Shown piece after piece: positions 33,084-44,565 of a stretch of 64,000 bases of DNA. Both the position numbers and the translations under genes were made by a program. The notes beneath the pieces are model-generated. The model worked only from the letters and a program-made list of their open reading frames with translations, was not told the origin of the DNA and searched no databases. The stretch spans positions 744,001 through 808,000 of the forward strand of contig JAOVFP010000020.1 of assembly GCA_025738555.1 (NCBI GenBank). Reading direction: 5' to 3'. The stretch comes from Cyathus striatus (Eukaryota > Basidiomycota > Agaricomycetes > Agaricales > Nidulariaceae). Numbering within the stretch: the stretch's first letter is position 1; every line of letters begins with the position of its first letter.

Positions 33084-34680
33084 TTAACGCACGGAGATGG
33101 AGTACAGGGAGAATAGCCAGCTATATGAATTTCATTAAAACCGGAGTATTATAATGCGTGAAACAGAGAGCTCACGAGCGGCAGATGGCAATATATGGGC
33201 CTGATAAAGATGAAACGGTAATTGTGTTCACAATCAATGCAACTAAAACAGAAACGTCGCTTAGTCGCTGCTTCGGGGTGACGAGTAAAATACGTACTCG
33301 TTATACTAAAAGCAGGATGGTTAGCAAAGATGATGATTTTGAGAAGATGAGCCACTTACATAAGATAGAATATTGTCCCATCCTTAAAGATTCCAGCTAG
33401 TAGAGGTGAAATTTGTATGCTTGATATGCTACGGATGTTTCCTTGTAACTTTATCTTTTGTATAACCTTATATAATGTCATGGAAAAGAATATTGAAGCA
33501 ACAATGATACAAGGAACCCTGCAACCGAAATGTATATTAACTACTGACTGAAAGAGATGGAATTAAAAACTTACCAGGCTGCAAGGGTATACGGTCTTTC
33601 TCCGTCCAACGTTAAACATCCGGCAAATGGAAGACCAAACGGAGCAGATATAACGTGTTTTGAAGTATCAATGGCAGTTCTTACTGAAACGTAGAACTCT
33701 GCCTGCATTAATGTCAGAAAAACTAGTAGCAGATCGCTATGGCATCTACTCACTGCAAACTCGCCTACAAAAATTAGGGAAAATGTCATATTAAATACGA
33801 ATCTACCTATTCAGAGGTGGAAATATTTACCAGAAACAGCTACGCAGAGGAATAAAAGTACTGTAATGAGTATCGCCGGTCAATGTCCGATTCTGATGCA
33901 CAGACGAGCACATACCTTTGGGATTGCGGTCATAGAGAGCATGCAGTCGTAGGACAAGGATAAGGTTAACCAGGGTAGTAAACACTATCTCACTGGCCCT
34001 ATATCCAAATCAGCTACGAAATTTCAATGTTCGCATATATTTTCGCACCCTGCAGACCAGTAAAAGTAGGTTTTGCATACCTAAACGGTTCATATCGTCA
34101 AAAGACAATCAAGACTAAAAATAACATAGAAATACCTCTGCTGGAAGATTTAACTGGACATCGACTATAAGCAAGAAAGTATTAGTTATGACATAAATAT
34201 ATGCGTATGTAGACAAATATAGGCTTACTTATCGTCTTCGCACTATTTAATAAGATTGTTTAATCAGAATCGGAATATTCCAAAATTGGATTAGCGTACA
34301 TCAGGAACGCCAGACCGTAATATCGTGTAAGTAGATATAAAACCTTAGCGAACGACCATTTTGCGCTGAGAAAATTTCCGAGTTCAGTTTCTGTAGCTTT
34401 ATGAAGCTGGCTGATGGCAATGAAAATTACCTCCATATATAATCAACCTGATAAATAAATCAGTTAACTGTTACATGCAAATTAAAGCCGGAAAATTCTA
34501 ACCTCCCGAGTGAAAGTGAGTGTGACGTCATATAAAAGAGCAGTCAAGGCTGCAACTAAGAAAAGTAACCGATGAGTGGCTTCGCAAATTGTATTGGCTA
34601 CCGACCTACATACCTTCAACATAGTTGACCACCCGTAAACCTTCGATATTGGAAATGATATAATGATTGAGTGCGCTCAT
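33084..34680 (-). CDS. DUF6533-like seven-helix membrane protein with microexons
   Basis: Fifteen minus-strand exons: 34614-34680, 34503-34555, 34431-34447, 34300-34365, 34229-34242, 34136-34164, 34049-34080, 33916-33998, 33831-33860, 33754-33764, 33575-33702, 33360-33518, 33298-33305, 33176-33242 and 33084-33120. Together they keep frame and encode 266 aa. The start ALNHYIISNIEGLRVVNYVEVAALTALLYDV is the DUF6533 signature, followed by TFTREVDYIW and KVLYLLTRYYGLAFL. Later landmarks are CKTYFYWSAGASEIVFTTL, LRLHALYDRNPK, WVPCIIVASIFFSMTLYK, LLAGIFKDGTIFYLI and SWLFSLYSISVR. Function is unknown. Exons of 17, 14, 11 and 8 nt are required to keep these family motifs. The paralog at 1351-2617 has eight exons. 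Confidence 0.78.
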
Positions 34681-35510
34681 TTTACCGGTACCCAGTGGAA
34701 GGAGAGAGATCGAATAACATTCGAACGCGCTTTACCTGTCCTTTATATACATGATTGTACATGATCCTCCAAGTCTCAGGTTATTATACTTGGCTGTGTC
34801 CGATTAAACGAGGCAATCGACAGTGCCTCCAGCTGATGATCAACGATTACTTACAAGTGTCCCTGAAGCTTGATGTACAATGATGATGCTCCGACGAAGA
34901 TCCCGAACTTGGAGAAGCTAACCCGTGATTTAGCTGATGGGCCGATGAGGCATTGCAATATAAAATCTTTCCCTGCGAGGGAGTGTTCTAAATGACCATG
35001 TAAAAATTCGAACATATACATCTTTGATCACTGATAAGACGTACGTACCCATAAATACCCACGTACATAGACAACAGTACGCTAGCCAAGTGGTTTCAAT
35101 CAGGATGATGGCGCTCAACAGTGATGCCTTTGCTAAACGGCCCGATACTTATGTATGCGCTTACAAGTACTTAAGTATGTAGGTGAGACATGCTGTGCGG
35201 TATCACCGGTATCATGCGGCACATCTCGTTGACCTTCAGGTACGGAACTGGCCTGAAAACCAGTTCGGAAGCTTTTAACCAAAGCCTGATCCATAGGATC
35301 CATATGTCGTATGAAACACGTTCTCCGAGTCATTATCTTGGCCAAGTCACAAAAATTAAGGACGTTAATGTGCGTCGCTTCATAGGCTCCTAGTTAAGAT
35401 ATCTGCAAAAAAATAAAGCCTGAAAGAAATTAATGACACTTCTACCTAGATTCCATTTTCTCTTAATGTCGATTTCCAAAATAACGAAGAATTGAAAGAG
35501 CGAAGAGAAC
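34681..35510. other. Intergenic
   Basis: Holds the promoter of the 7TM gene and the 3' flank of the purine nucleoside phosphorylase gene. A minus frame at 34930-35118 has a hydrophobic start but no family motif. No gene is supported. Confidence 0.45.
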
Positions 35511-36727
35511 CTACACATCGTGCTGAGATATCAACTCGACAATCCTCTCGACCAATCCCTTCATAACTCCCGCCTTTTCCTTTCCTATCGCGAGCACTTC
35601 TTCGTGAGATACAGTTTGTATTTCAGGTAGTTCTATTGACTTTCCCATGAGCTGCGAAAATCAATTAGTACTAAACAATATCATGTATCGCGTAAGACAA
35701 ACCTCTGCAGCCACTTCCTCCTTGATGCTCCTATACGTTTCTGGAATAACAACGAAATTTGTAACGAGGCTAAATACCAGCACATTCAGACCCTCTTCGC
35801 GCGCAGCAAGAACCTCGGGCACAGTGCTCATTCCCACAACATCGGCTCCTGCATTTCTTAGGAATCTTCCCTCAGCCGGACTTTCGTAAGTTGGGCCGCT
35901 GACCCATGCATATGTCCCCTCCTCAAGCGCCGAACTTTCAATGCCTTGCTGATGAGCAGCAATGAATGCAAGTCGACGAAGGGCAGGAGAATATGCGTCG
36001 GAAGTCGGAAGGAACCGAGGATGGTCAGGCGATGTCTGTGGGCCTAATAGAGGATTCATCCCCGTGAGGCCGGGTAGTGCAAGATGGTCATGGAGCACAA
36101 CGACTAAGTGTAAATAATTCAACAACAATCTATATGTTGAATATTAAGGTCAAACACGCACTAGTTCCGACGGAGATCTTGGGGTTTAAAGATCCTGCGG
36201 CATTCGTAACTTGGAAAATGCGTTATGGTACGTCAGGCATTTAAAGCAAAAAAATGTTGTCACATACTGATGATATTCTTAACTCCAAGTTTTGCCATGA
36301 CTCTGACAGGATATGTTACTATCGACATTGGATGACCCTCATAGGGGTGAAACTGGAAAATTCTATATTCGATAAGTCTTTAACGGAATTAACGGAAGAC
36401 CTTACCCTTCCAAGCATTGCTACAACTGGAACGCCTTCCCCAGCGCCCAACAGGCCAAATGCCAACGCACTCTTGTGGCCAACCACTGTTTACGGCAGAC
36501 ATCAGCTTGAGGCTCACATAACCGAAGGTGAAGCACATACCTGTACTTCTACCAAACCCAGGAATGTTCTCATAGGGAATAGTCTTCACCTCTCGCAGCA
36601 CATCAGCCAGACCGTTAAGGCCAGATCCACAAATGATCCCAACACGAGGTTTCTGGAGTTTTTCTGGAAGTACGAAGGTGATCGCATCTAGTGTTGAGGT
36701 GTAATTGATATCTTTATAATGGGACAT
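35511..36727 (-). CDS. PNP1: Purine nucleoside phosphorylase
   Basis: Phosphorolysis of inosine and guanosine to base and ribose-1-phosphate in purine salvage. Six minus-strand exons: 36541-36727, 36406-36485, 36268-36352, 36162-36209, 35703-36103 and 35511-35651; 313 aa. Key motifs of trimeric PNP, in order: VGIICGSGLNGLADVL (phosphate loop), GRFHPYEGHP with the catalytic-site His, NIIITNAAGSLNP, the conserved YAWVSGPTYESPAEGRFLRNAGADVVGMSTVPEV (base- and sugar-binding Glu and Met), and SLVTNF with the base-binding Asn. The pair GPTYES and TNF marks PNP, not methylthioadenosine phosphorylase. Confidence 0.96.
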
Positions 36728-39700
36728 GGTTGTGCACCAGTAGATACCTTTGGCGTTAAGAATGGTTTACTCTGTGATAACGCTGATAACAAGACAGATG
36801 CGAAGAGGACCTGTCGTGAACAGGCGCTAAGCATGATTTTCGTCTCGGCGCTTGATTGACGATAGTTTATCGAATTATCTAATCGCTGAGATAAGCTCTG
36901 ATAAGCTCAGGACTGTAATTGAACCAATTCTGAGTCCGAGTCATTACAGCTGACTTCAAGGCCGTTTCTAGTAGTAAAAATGCTAGCATGTAGCTTCACG
37001 TGCTAAAATGATATCATTTTACAATATATACATCCTGAAGTGTGTAATGAGTATAATAATTGCAGCTGAAAGCCATTCTAATCTATCCCAGCTTGAATTT
37101 TGCTTGCCCAATGGCTTAAGCTGCGAACAGTTCACTTCAGGTATCACACATTCTATAGGGCTGCGAACAGAGGTTTGGACCGTCACACCTAAAAGGGTCC
37201 AAACACTTGGTCGAAATTATCCAGTACTAGCTACCATAGTCCAGACTTTAGTCTCTGATCCCCAGCTAAGCCCGCACAGAGTGAATATGACATGCTTAGT
37301 GCTCAAGACGTAGTCAGTATTGCATCTCTGGTGTCCGTGGTGTGGGGAGGAGGGTTGGAGGAGGGCACAGTGAGGAAGGGGCCATGTAGCATTAATGGAG
37401 CCCAGTGGAGTTTAGGTACGCATTTGGAAGTTTCTCAGCACGTGGAACATGTGTGTGTTTTTCGAAAACGGCCTAGGATTTTGAAATCAGCTGTAAGTAC
37501 TTGTTGTTGAAACGTTGAACTTCCACCGGAATGCAACCAATATTCTCCTGGTCCAGCCCACCTGCGGCCTGTCACACACCGCATATTGGAAGATGCTTTC
37601 GACTTCTCATTTCGGTGACCATCGGTGACCACTACTTCGGGATTTATCAAATCCCTAAGAGGCCGGTATTCTTGAGGTCTTCATAATGGCATTTTGATGG
37701 AAGTGTTCAACTTGAAAACCATCGTTGTGGTTCTGCCCTGATGCATGGTGTTTGGTACATACGGTAAACACTTTAAAAGACAGTACATTTCAATTGATTG
37801 CATCGGCACCGATGTTATTCATAGTACTTTTAGGAGCTTCAACTTGGCTTCAACAACAACTGGAAGCACTGACATGTGGGGGCCATACTTGATCCTTGAA
37901 CGCCGTTGCAACCGGTATTCAATGCAACTGACCCCTGCTGACCTGTGTTGAGCTTTCTAGGATTCGGTGCTCATCTGGAGAATCCGTGCCATTTAGTTGC
38001 ACAGTCCAATTTTACGAAACAGCAACATCCACCCCAGCACATTTTTCTCGCGGTCGTCTTCTGCTAGTGTCCGTCCCACCGACAGGTTGTTGTTACCCAC
38101 CGCAGTTCTGTATCAGAAGGAACAATATCTGGATCTCGGAGCAATCCGTGACATAGCAGTAGAGCGACAAACAATTTCAGGCATCTCTCTGACTCATGGA
38201 TTTGTTCAAGACAAGAAGGAACCCATACTGGGGCACCAGTCTGTCACTGTTCCTTTTTTATCGCCTAGGCTTCAGCATCAGATAACTATGTAGTAATGGA
38301 TCTAAAATAATGATTTCACAAGATTCAAAGATATCCGAGGCGGTAGACGCTATGCTCACGTACACTACTTGAATGCACCCGATGATCGTACGCCCTCATA
38401 CTTACTGAATATGAGCAAGAGGTGCACGACGCCAATCACGAGTCTGGCAGATCTTAACAATGTCATGAACAGGTCATGAAGGTCGCCCCGCGTTTCCTCC
38501 ACAAAGAATTCCCTTTCCCTCGAAGATGTCGCTGTCATTACCTGGCACCCGTTGAAGTGACTGAATGCATCAAGGGGAAGAAGCAAAGTGCAAGTATGTA
38601 TATCTCGACATTATCGTAGCGGGCCGCCCGTAGCCGTTAAGGGTACCTTGGATGGAGGATTGATCGATTACGACTGGACGTTTTATCAACGTTAGTTTCA
38701 TCCACTCTTCCGGTCCCAGTACTTGAATTGGAATAAAACCGAAGCAATCGGTGCGGACGTAGCACACGCTCTGCTCGCTCCAAAGCAACTTGTGAATAGT
38801 GTGCTGCATACATGTCTTCTTACTCTATCTATTACTTATTTCTGTGCTCCGAGAACTAATAACCGCAGTGCCTGTTATCAGGGCGAATCCTGGTCATTCA
38901 ATGGACATCATATTAATAAAACATATAGCATTCACGGCCTCTTCGTGATTCTTTCACTATGCTATGCGCGGCTACTACTACCACTGGTAACATCGAAATT
39001 CTCCCAACGGCAACTTCCGTGGGTACTAGATGCGATGAGACCTGTCATCCTGCGCCTGACATTTACTATACATATTGGGAATATGGAATTGTTCAGGACA
39101 TGCAGCTTTCCGACACCCCTTTCCACTTTCAAGCCCTTGATTAATCGAGGCCGACTGACAGCATGCGTCCAAAAGAATAATAGACTTCTCCGCGGCAGCA
39201 TGACGAACAGATCGAGATAAACAACATGTTTCCCACTGCGTACTAGTACTGTCGAGTGGGTTGTGCAGTTTTTGGAAGGAATTTTGTTCCTCAGTCAGAA
39301 CTGTCAGCATAAATTGCGCAGGGTCCACTTTACTGAAAGTGTATCTGTAGTATAATGCGACGTGCGCTAGCTCCGAACAGGGATGCAACAGTCGAGTGAC
39401 GTACTGTGATGAGAGACTTCTGACGAACGTAAGTACATTGAGTACGTCGAGAGACTGTGGTTGGGAATATATTGACTTCATTGTATAAAATGAGGATATT
39501 AAGTAGAATAATCAGATTATGTTCCAAATTGCGACATTTTATGTCCAGTGACCAGAGGAAAAAAGCTATGCGATACAATAGTACAAAATAATAGCAAAAT
39601 GAAGGTACATTTAACAAAACGTCGTATCACTAGGATACAGCGTGAAAGCAATTACACGTGCAATTATCGATTTTGGAATGATTGATTATCTGGACGGGAA

Positions 39701-39738
39701 ACTTCAATTTCCAGATTTAACTAAAGAAAAGATGCAAC
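36728..39738. other. 3-kb gap without recognisable gene
   Basis: No gene can be supported. Frames such as 38723-39220 (165 aa) are open but contain no motif and overlap equally open frames on the other strand. The composition is patchy, with GC-richer blocks at 37300-37650 and 38580-38700, which could be decayed transposon or gene fragments. Confidence 0.4.
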
Positions 39739-42700
39739 TCAACTATAGACATTATATTGTTGATCAGACACATAAATTTGAGAAGCTGTCTGTTGCTGAT
39801 GCTGGGACAGAGACGTTTGATCGTGCAGGCCACTATAAGCATTTCCTAACTGGGGAAAGGTGGAATAGTCGTTCCAGTACTGGGGATATCTTGAGCTGCT
39901 GCTTCCGGAGTGACTCTGCTGATCCTGTTGAGAATGGGTACGGTTACTAGAAGATCCTCGTTCATCCACGAATCCTGTGCTGTAGAGTTGGGGAAGGACC
40001 GACGTTGAAAGGGAGCCATTAAAGGCTTGGGAATGTATGGTATCTGACGGCCACCGATAGCTGGATGCTGAGATAGTAGGTATGCTTGCATGTTGCGGGT
40101 GGTGGTTGTAGCCATCCGAGGAATAAACATCAGCAGTAGCGTAGCCTGAAGCAATATGGCTTGAACGCATTGGGGCGTAGTTGACAGAGCTTGATTCCAT
40201 AGTATGACTGCGATTAAAAGAGTCGTCAAGGGACTGCTCAGCAGGGCGCTTATGACGATCCGTTGAACTGGTAAGTAAAGTTAGGTCTGATCCCTCAAGG
40301 TTCACTTTTGCCCCTCGGAGAAGTTCCAGGGCACGTCCAGCGCTGGGCCAGACGACTTCCATCATGCGAAGGGCCTCCATGCACTTCGTGAGGCCCAACC
40401 GAGCTTGAGGGTCGGTGGTGTATACCGTTACTGTGGTACGATGTGTCAGCAAAGCAATGACAGTTCCCTACGGCTGGTACACTTACGGCTAGTGATGTGC
40501 ATGATGCTGGCCGTAAAAACATAGTAACATAGGAAAACCGAGCACCTGTTTAAAGAATATTTTTCGGCATACGAAGAAACTAGGAAAGGGAAGGTATAAG
40601 GTTCTGTATGGCAAAAATGGTGTCAGCAGATAAATGGGTCTACCTATCGATGTAATATGGTTGGCAGCACCGCAGCAGAGCTCATAGCTCTTTTCCGCAA
40701 TGGCACGCTCTTCAGCGTCTTCGGGGTCATCCGACCTGAACCTGGTAAGTCTGTCGACCACGAGTTCACACCACCAAAGGGACTTACTGTTTGTATTTTG
40801 GACTGTATATGTGACGGATGCTGAAATATGGTCGGAAAGAGAAGTGACAAAAGACAGAAAATGGCTCACAATGGTCGGTGAAGCAACAATACAGCACACC
40901 AATATTGCATGTGAAGTGTTAGAACATGAGGGACAGGCGTTGGAAGCTTCGAAGAACCTGGCTCGTAGCGCAGGTGTTCTGGTAACTCGATGTACCACTT
41001 GTCCAACAATCCTTCCAATACTTTGGATTCGGCATGACGGCTCGAGACAGGTCGTACGGCATAGATACCTTGAACGATCATACTAAGAATACCAGCTAAA
41101 GGGGAGATGAGAAAGCCAAGCCTAATAAACAAAAAAGGATAACAGACAGAGAGAAGATGAGGCGTTGAAGCAGGATATGGTGCGACCAGGAACCCCTGGA
41201 CCCTGCTGCCCATTCAAAGAATCTGAAGGGTGGAGGCACCAGTCCTCTTGCTCTTCATCCTAGAGGGCAAACATCTATAAGCCAGCGTATAATGTGGAAT
41301 AGCAGGTCGTGCTCACATCGTTGTCGCTGGGCATCAGAGTGTCAAAATCTCGCTCAAAGATCATCAATGGACGACCTATGGAAGACAGTCCTTCAACTTT
41401 CCACACACGGTAACAAAAAAAGTAATACGTACCAATGTAGGTTGAGACATATTTATCCATGATGACGCATCCATACCAGATACGCTTTCTCTCGCAGAGC
41501 TCCCAGTTCCCAAAAAGTCTACCACCGAGATCTACCCGTGCCCATCCATCTGCACTTCTATGCATACCAAGATCTTGAGCCATACGTATAGCCATTCCAA
41601 TATATGTCCATGCCTGGGCCATGGCACCTATACCGATCTCTCGGTATCCCATGAGGAGTAATGCTTGACATGTTGAAGGACGTGAACTAGAGTAAGTTCC
41701 GTCTAGAATGACCTTGGCACGATCAAGATAATCGTCCCCAGCTGCCCACATTGAACCATCTGTGGGAGATGGCAGAGCGGTTTCGTCGTAGCGGGCTGCG
41801 AGAGAAAACATGACAAGCAGGAGTAACGTAGGAACGCGGTGCCGACGTCGGTTAAATGGTGAGCCGGAAGCGCCATCCGACGCTGGGGAATGAGGAGACT
41901 CTGCAGTGCTGCTGAGTAAGGGTTAGGATCTGTCGAATGAATAATTTGTATAAATCAACATACCTGGAGTTGTGGGCGTCGAAAAACAAGCGCTTATATA
42001 TAACTGGGAACGATGGGTGCACATAGGTAAAATAAAGGTCGAGTAAGTGGTCCTGAACCACAGCTGGTGGGAGCTGCGAGGAAAATTCATCATCACCACT
42101 CAGATTGGTAGAAGCAGACGGAAGAGGAGGCCACACTCGGGCCTTGGGGAATCGCCTGCATGAAAGAAAAAAAAATCCGTTCGAAACGTACCAAGCCAGT
42201 AAAAAAAAAAATACAACGAACCAGATTCCGCCTTCATTCCTCGAATCGATACGCTCTCTCGTACCAAGAAGATACAGTCCACTGGCTTTACCATGGTATC
42301 GCACTTGCTCGTCCTCATTTAGACTCAACTGCCCCACAGCGCCTACCAACTCGTCCTCACTATCCGACGTGAGACTATCATACGGACTCGAGCTGTGTCG
42401 CTCCCCACTGTACCCATTTATCCTATAGCCCGGACTTATGGGTGTATATGAACCGCGTCGCACACGGGGCGATTCATTGTGAAGCGAAACGGCAGACCCA
42501 GGGGCAGAGTTGGGGTAGGGGTACGTGGCATGGATGGTCGAATGCCTATCATCTCCAATTCGTCTCCGTTGCCGACGGGCAGGAGACTGATTATCGTCGC
42601 TGTTGGCACCTCCAGTAATAGTCCCACTTCCATACGGGTTAACACGCAGAGAAGGACGACCTGAATCTGTAGATGTTTGTGGCTGGTCTTCATACATCCT

Positions 42701-44565
42701 CTTCGAGGACGACGTGGATGGCTCGGGTGCAGGGTATTGCATCGAATCTGGATTTTCAGTCGCGTTAGTGTTTGAGGTATCTGACCGGGATATATCGAGC
42801 ATTGCAGAGACGCGATCTTGCCATTCATTCGAAGGGCTAAGCCATAAACGTCAGTCAAGTTGTTATTATCGGTGTGAATAGAAATGAGGGAAAGGAAATA
42901 GAGGAATAAAACTAAACGAATGTCACAGAGACATGGAATTTAGCAATAGATCGAAGGAAAGAAATTGAGACCGCAGTTCAAAGCACCAAAATAAGGCGCG
43001 AAATAGAAGGAAAACGCGACAACTCACTGCATTGAAGCTATATCCAGCCTTTCCCCAGCGTCGCCTTTCTCCCCATTCGCCATGTTAGGTGTCGACGGGG
43101 CCGTATGCGACGCGCGCGGCTTTGTGGTGACTGCCATATCGTCCTTCTTCCTACCTTTCACACCATAGGGCGAGCTGTCCACGCGGGCGATGATCTCCTT
43201 GGCGAGAGGATCCTGGAACAGAAAAGCAAAGCAATGTTAAGTATTGAGTGCATGAATAAGCACCAAACAATGCAGCTTGGCGGGCTGCGCGCATAGAACG
43301 ACTGGTGGGACCGATGGTCGGTTATATCGAGAGGCGTATGGCGTAAAAAGACATCCACCCTGGACTGGAATCCACGTTGCCTTTCTCCCAAACATAGCGT
43401 CGTCAAGGCGAAATGCGCAACGCGGATCAACGGACCCCGCGAGCAGAAGCGGAAACTCAACGGCGCAAAAACGCGCTCTGCCAGTCCCAAATATATGAAA
43501 GCGGCAACTCACCTTCGCGATATCGTGCAGGAGCGACTTTGCTCTTTGGTCGTTGGAGGCAAGCATGATGCCGAGTAGCGCTTCGGTTTGATGGAGACGC
43601 GCCTCAATGGCGTCAATGTACCCTTTTGGCGGGCCGCGTTTCCGCGAAGGGCCCAAGAAGGTGCACGCTAAAGAAGATAGTGATAAGAAAGAAGGCCTGA
43701 CTGAATTAACGCCCTTTTACGGTAAATGGAAGAAAAGGGTATAGCAGGGAAGTGATAGGCATCAAAAGACGACGGCTCCTTGTGACCATCCACAGTAAAA
43801 ATCCGAGGGGAAAAGGAGAGGGGAGATAGGCTGGAGGAGACGACGTACGAGTGCCCAACATGATACAGCTCTTGCATGGTTCATTGGGACCAGACCTTTC
43901 ACATTTACACTTTGACTTCCTGCACTGATCGCAAGCTTAGATGAAAAGAAGCGGGAATCAGGCAAATGGCCGAATATGCCGAAACGCGTCCTGGACGTAC
44001 CTTTGCTGCTTCGCCTCCGAACTGCTCTTTCGCTTGCATTGGAGGATGAGCCAAGGTAGTTTGAGAGATGCGTAGGGGACTCAAGAGGGAGATCTGCGAG
44101 GTCGTTGTCGTATTCATCGCTGTAGGACATGGCGGAGTGATGGTTTGTGGGAAGATCGTATTTTAAGGAATGAGGGGTAGAGTTTTCTGAGGAAGAGGAT
44201 GAATGGGGGTTAACGGCGGCGAGGGAGTCAGGGTGATGGTGGTGGGAGGGATGGGAGAGGGTAGAGGAGGGCCAGGACGGGGCAGAGAGGAGATTGTAGG
44301 CGCCAGGGACGGAGCCAAAGCGGTAGATGGGTTGTTGTGGGAGACTGCAGGCGGGGGACGAAGAGTGATTACGAGATGAAGGGAGAGAGCCGTGGGACGA
44401 AGAGGACTGGGAGTGGAATTTGAAGTGAAACTGGTGGACTGAAGCAGGCGCCGGAGACAAATCGGGAGAAGAAGAAGCCTCCGTCTTTACAGGCACCTGA
44501 TGGTGGTGGCCACTGAGCAGATTGGGATGGTCGAAGTAGGTGTTTGCGCCAGGAAAAGGACCCAT
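39739..44565 (-). CDS. Zn2Cys6 transcription factor with fungal-specific middle homology domain
   Basis: Fourteen minus-strand exons (44001-44565, 43849-43935, 43513-43667, 43028-43212, 42222-42836, 41964-42155, 41433-41908, 41317-41375, 41148-41259, 40870-41095, 40788-40820, 40644-40735, 40483-40545, 39739-40430) give 1183 aa. A Ser/His-rich N-terminus leads to the zinc cluster ACDQCRKSKCKCE...PCKSCIMLGTPC at residues ~190-218. GPSRKRGPPKGYIDAIEARLHQTEALL follows, a linker plus coiled coil for dimerisation. The fungal_trans region runs from LLDLYFTYVHPSFPVI through FSLAARYDE and AWTYIGMAIRMAQDLGMHR to ERKRIWYGCVIMDKYVSTYIGRP. The C-terminal ~230 residues are Ser/Gln-rich. The middle domain resembles the XlnR-type regulators of polysaccharide degradation, but the target genes are not shown here. 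Confidence 0.9.

Noticed and set aside
37173..37204. Hairpin with 9-bp stem GTTTGGACC/GGTCCAAAC
   Set aside because: Isolated short stem in a gene-free gap; expected by chance in a region this size and without a following T-run.
38723..39220. 165-codon open frame
   Set aside because: No motif, no splice support, and equally long frames on the opposite strand; peptide composition looks random.
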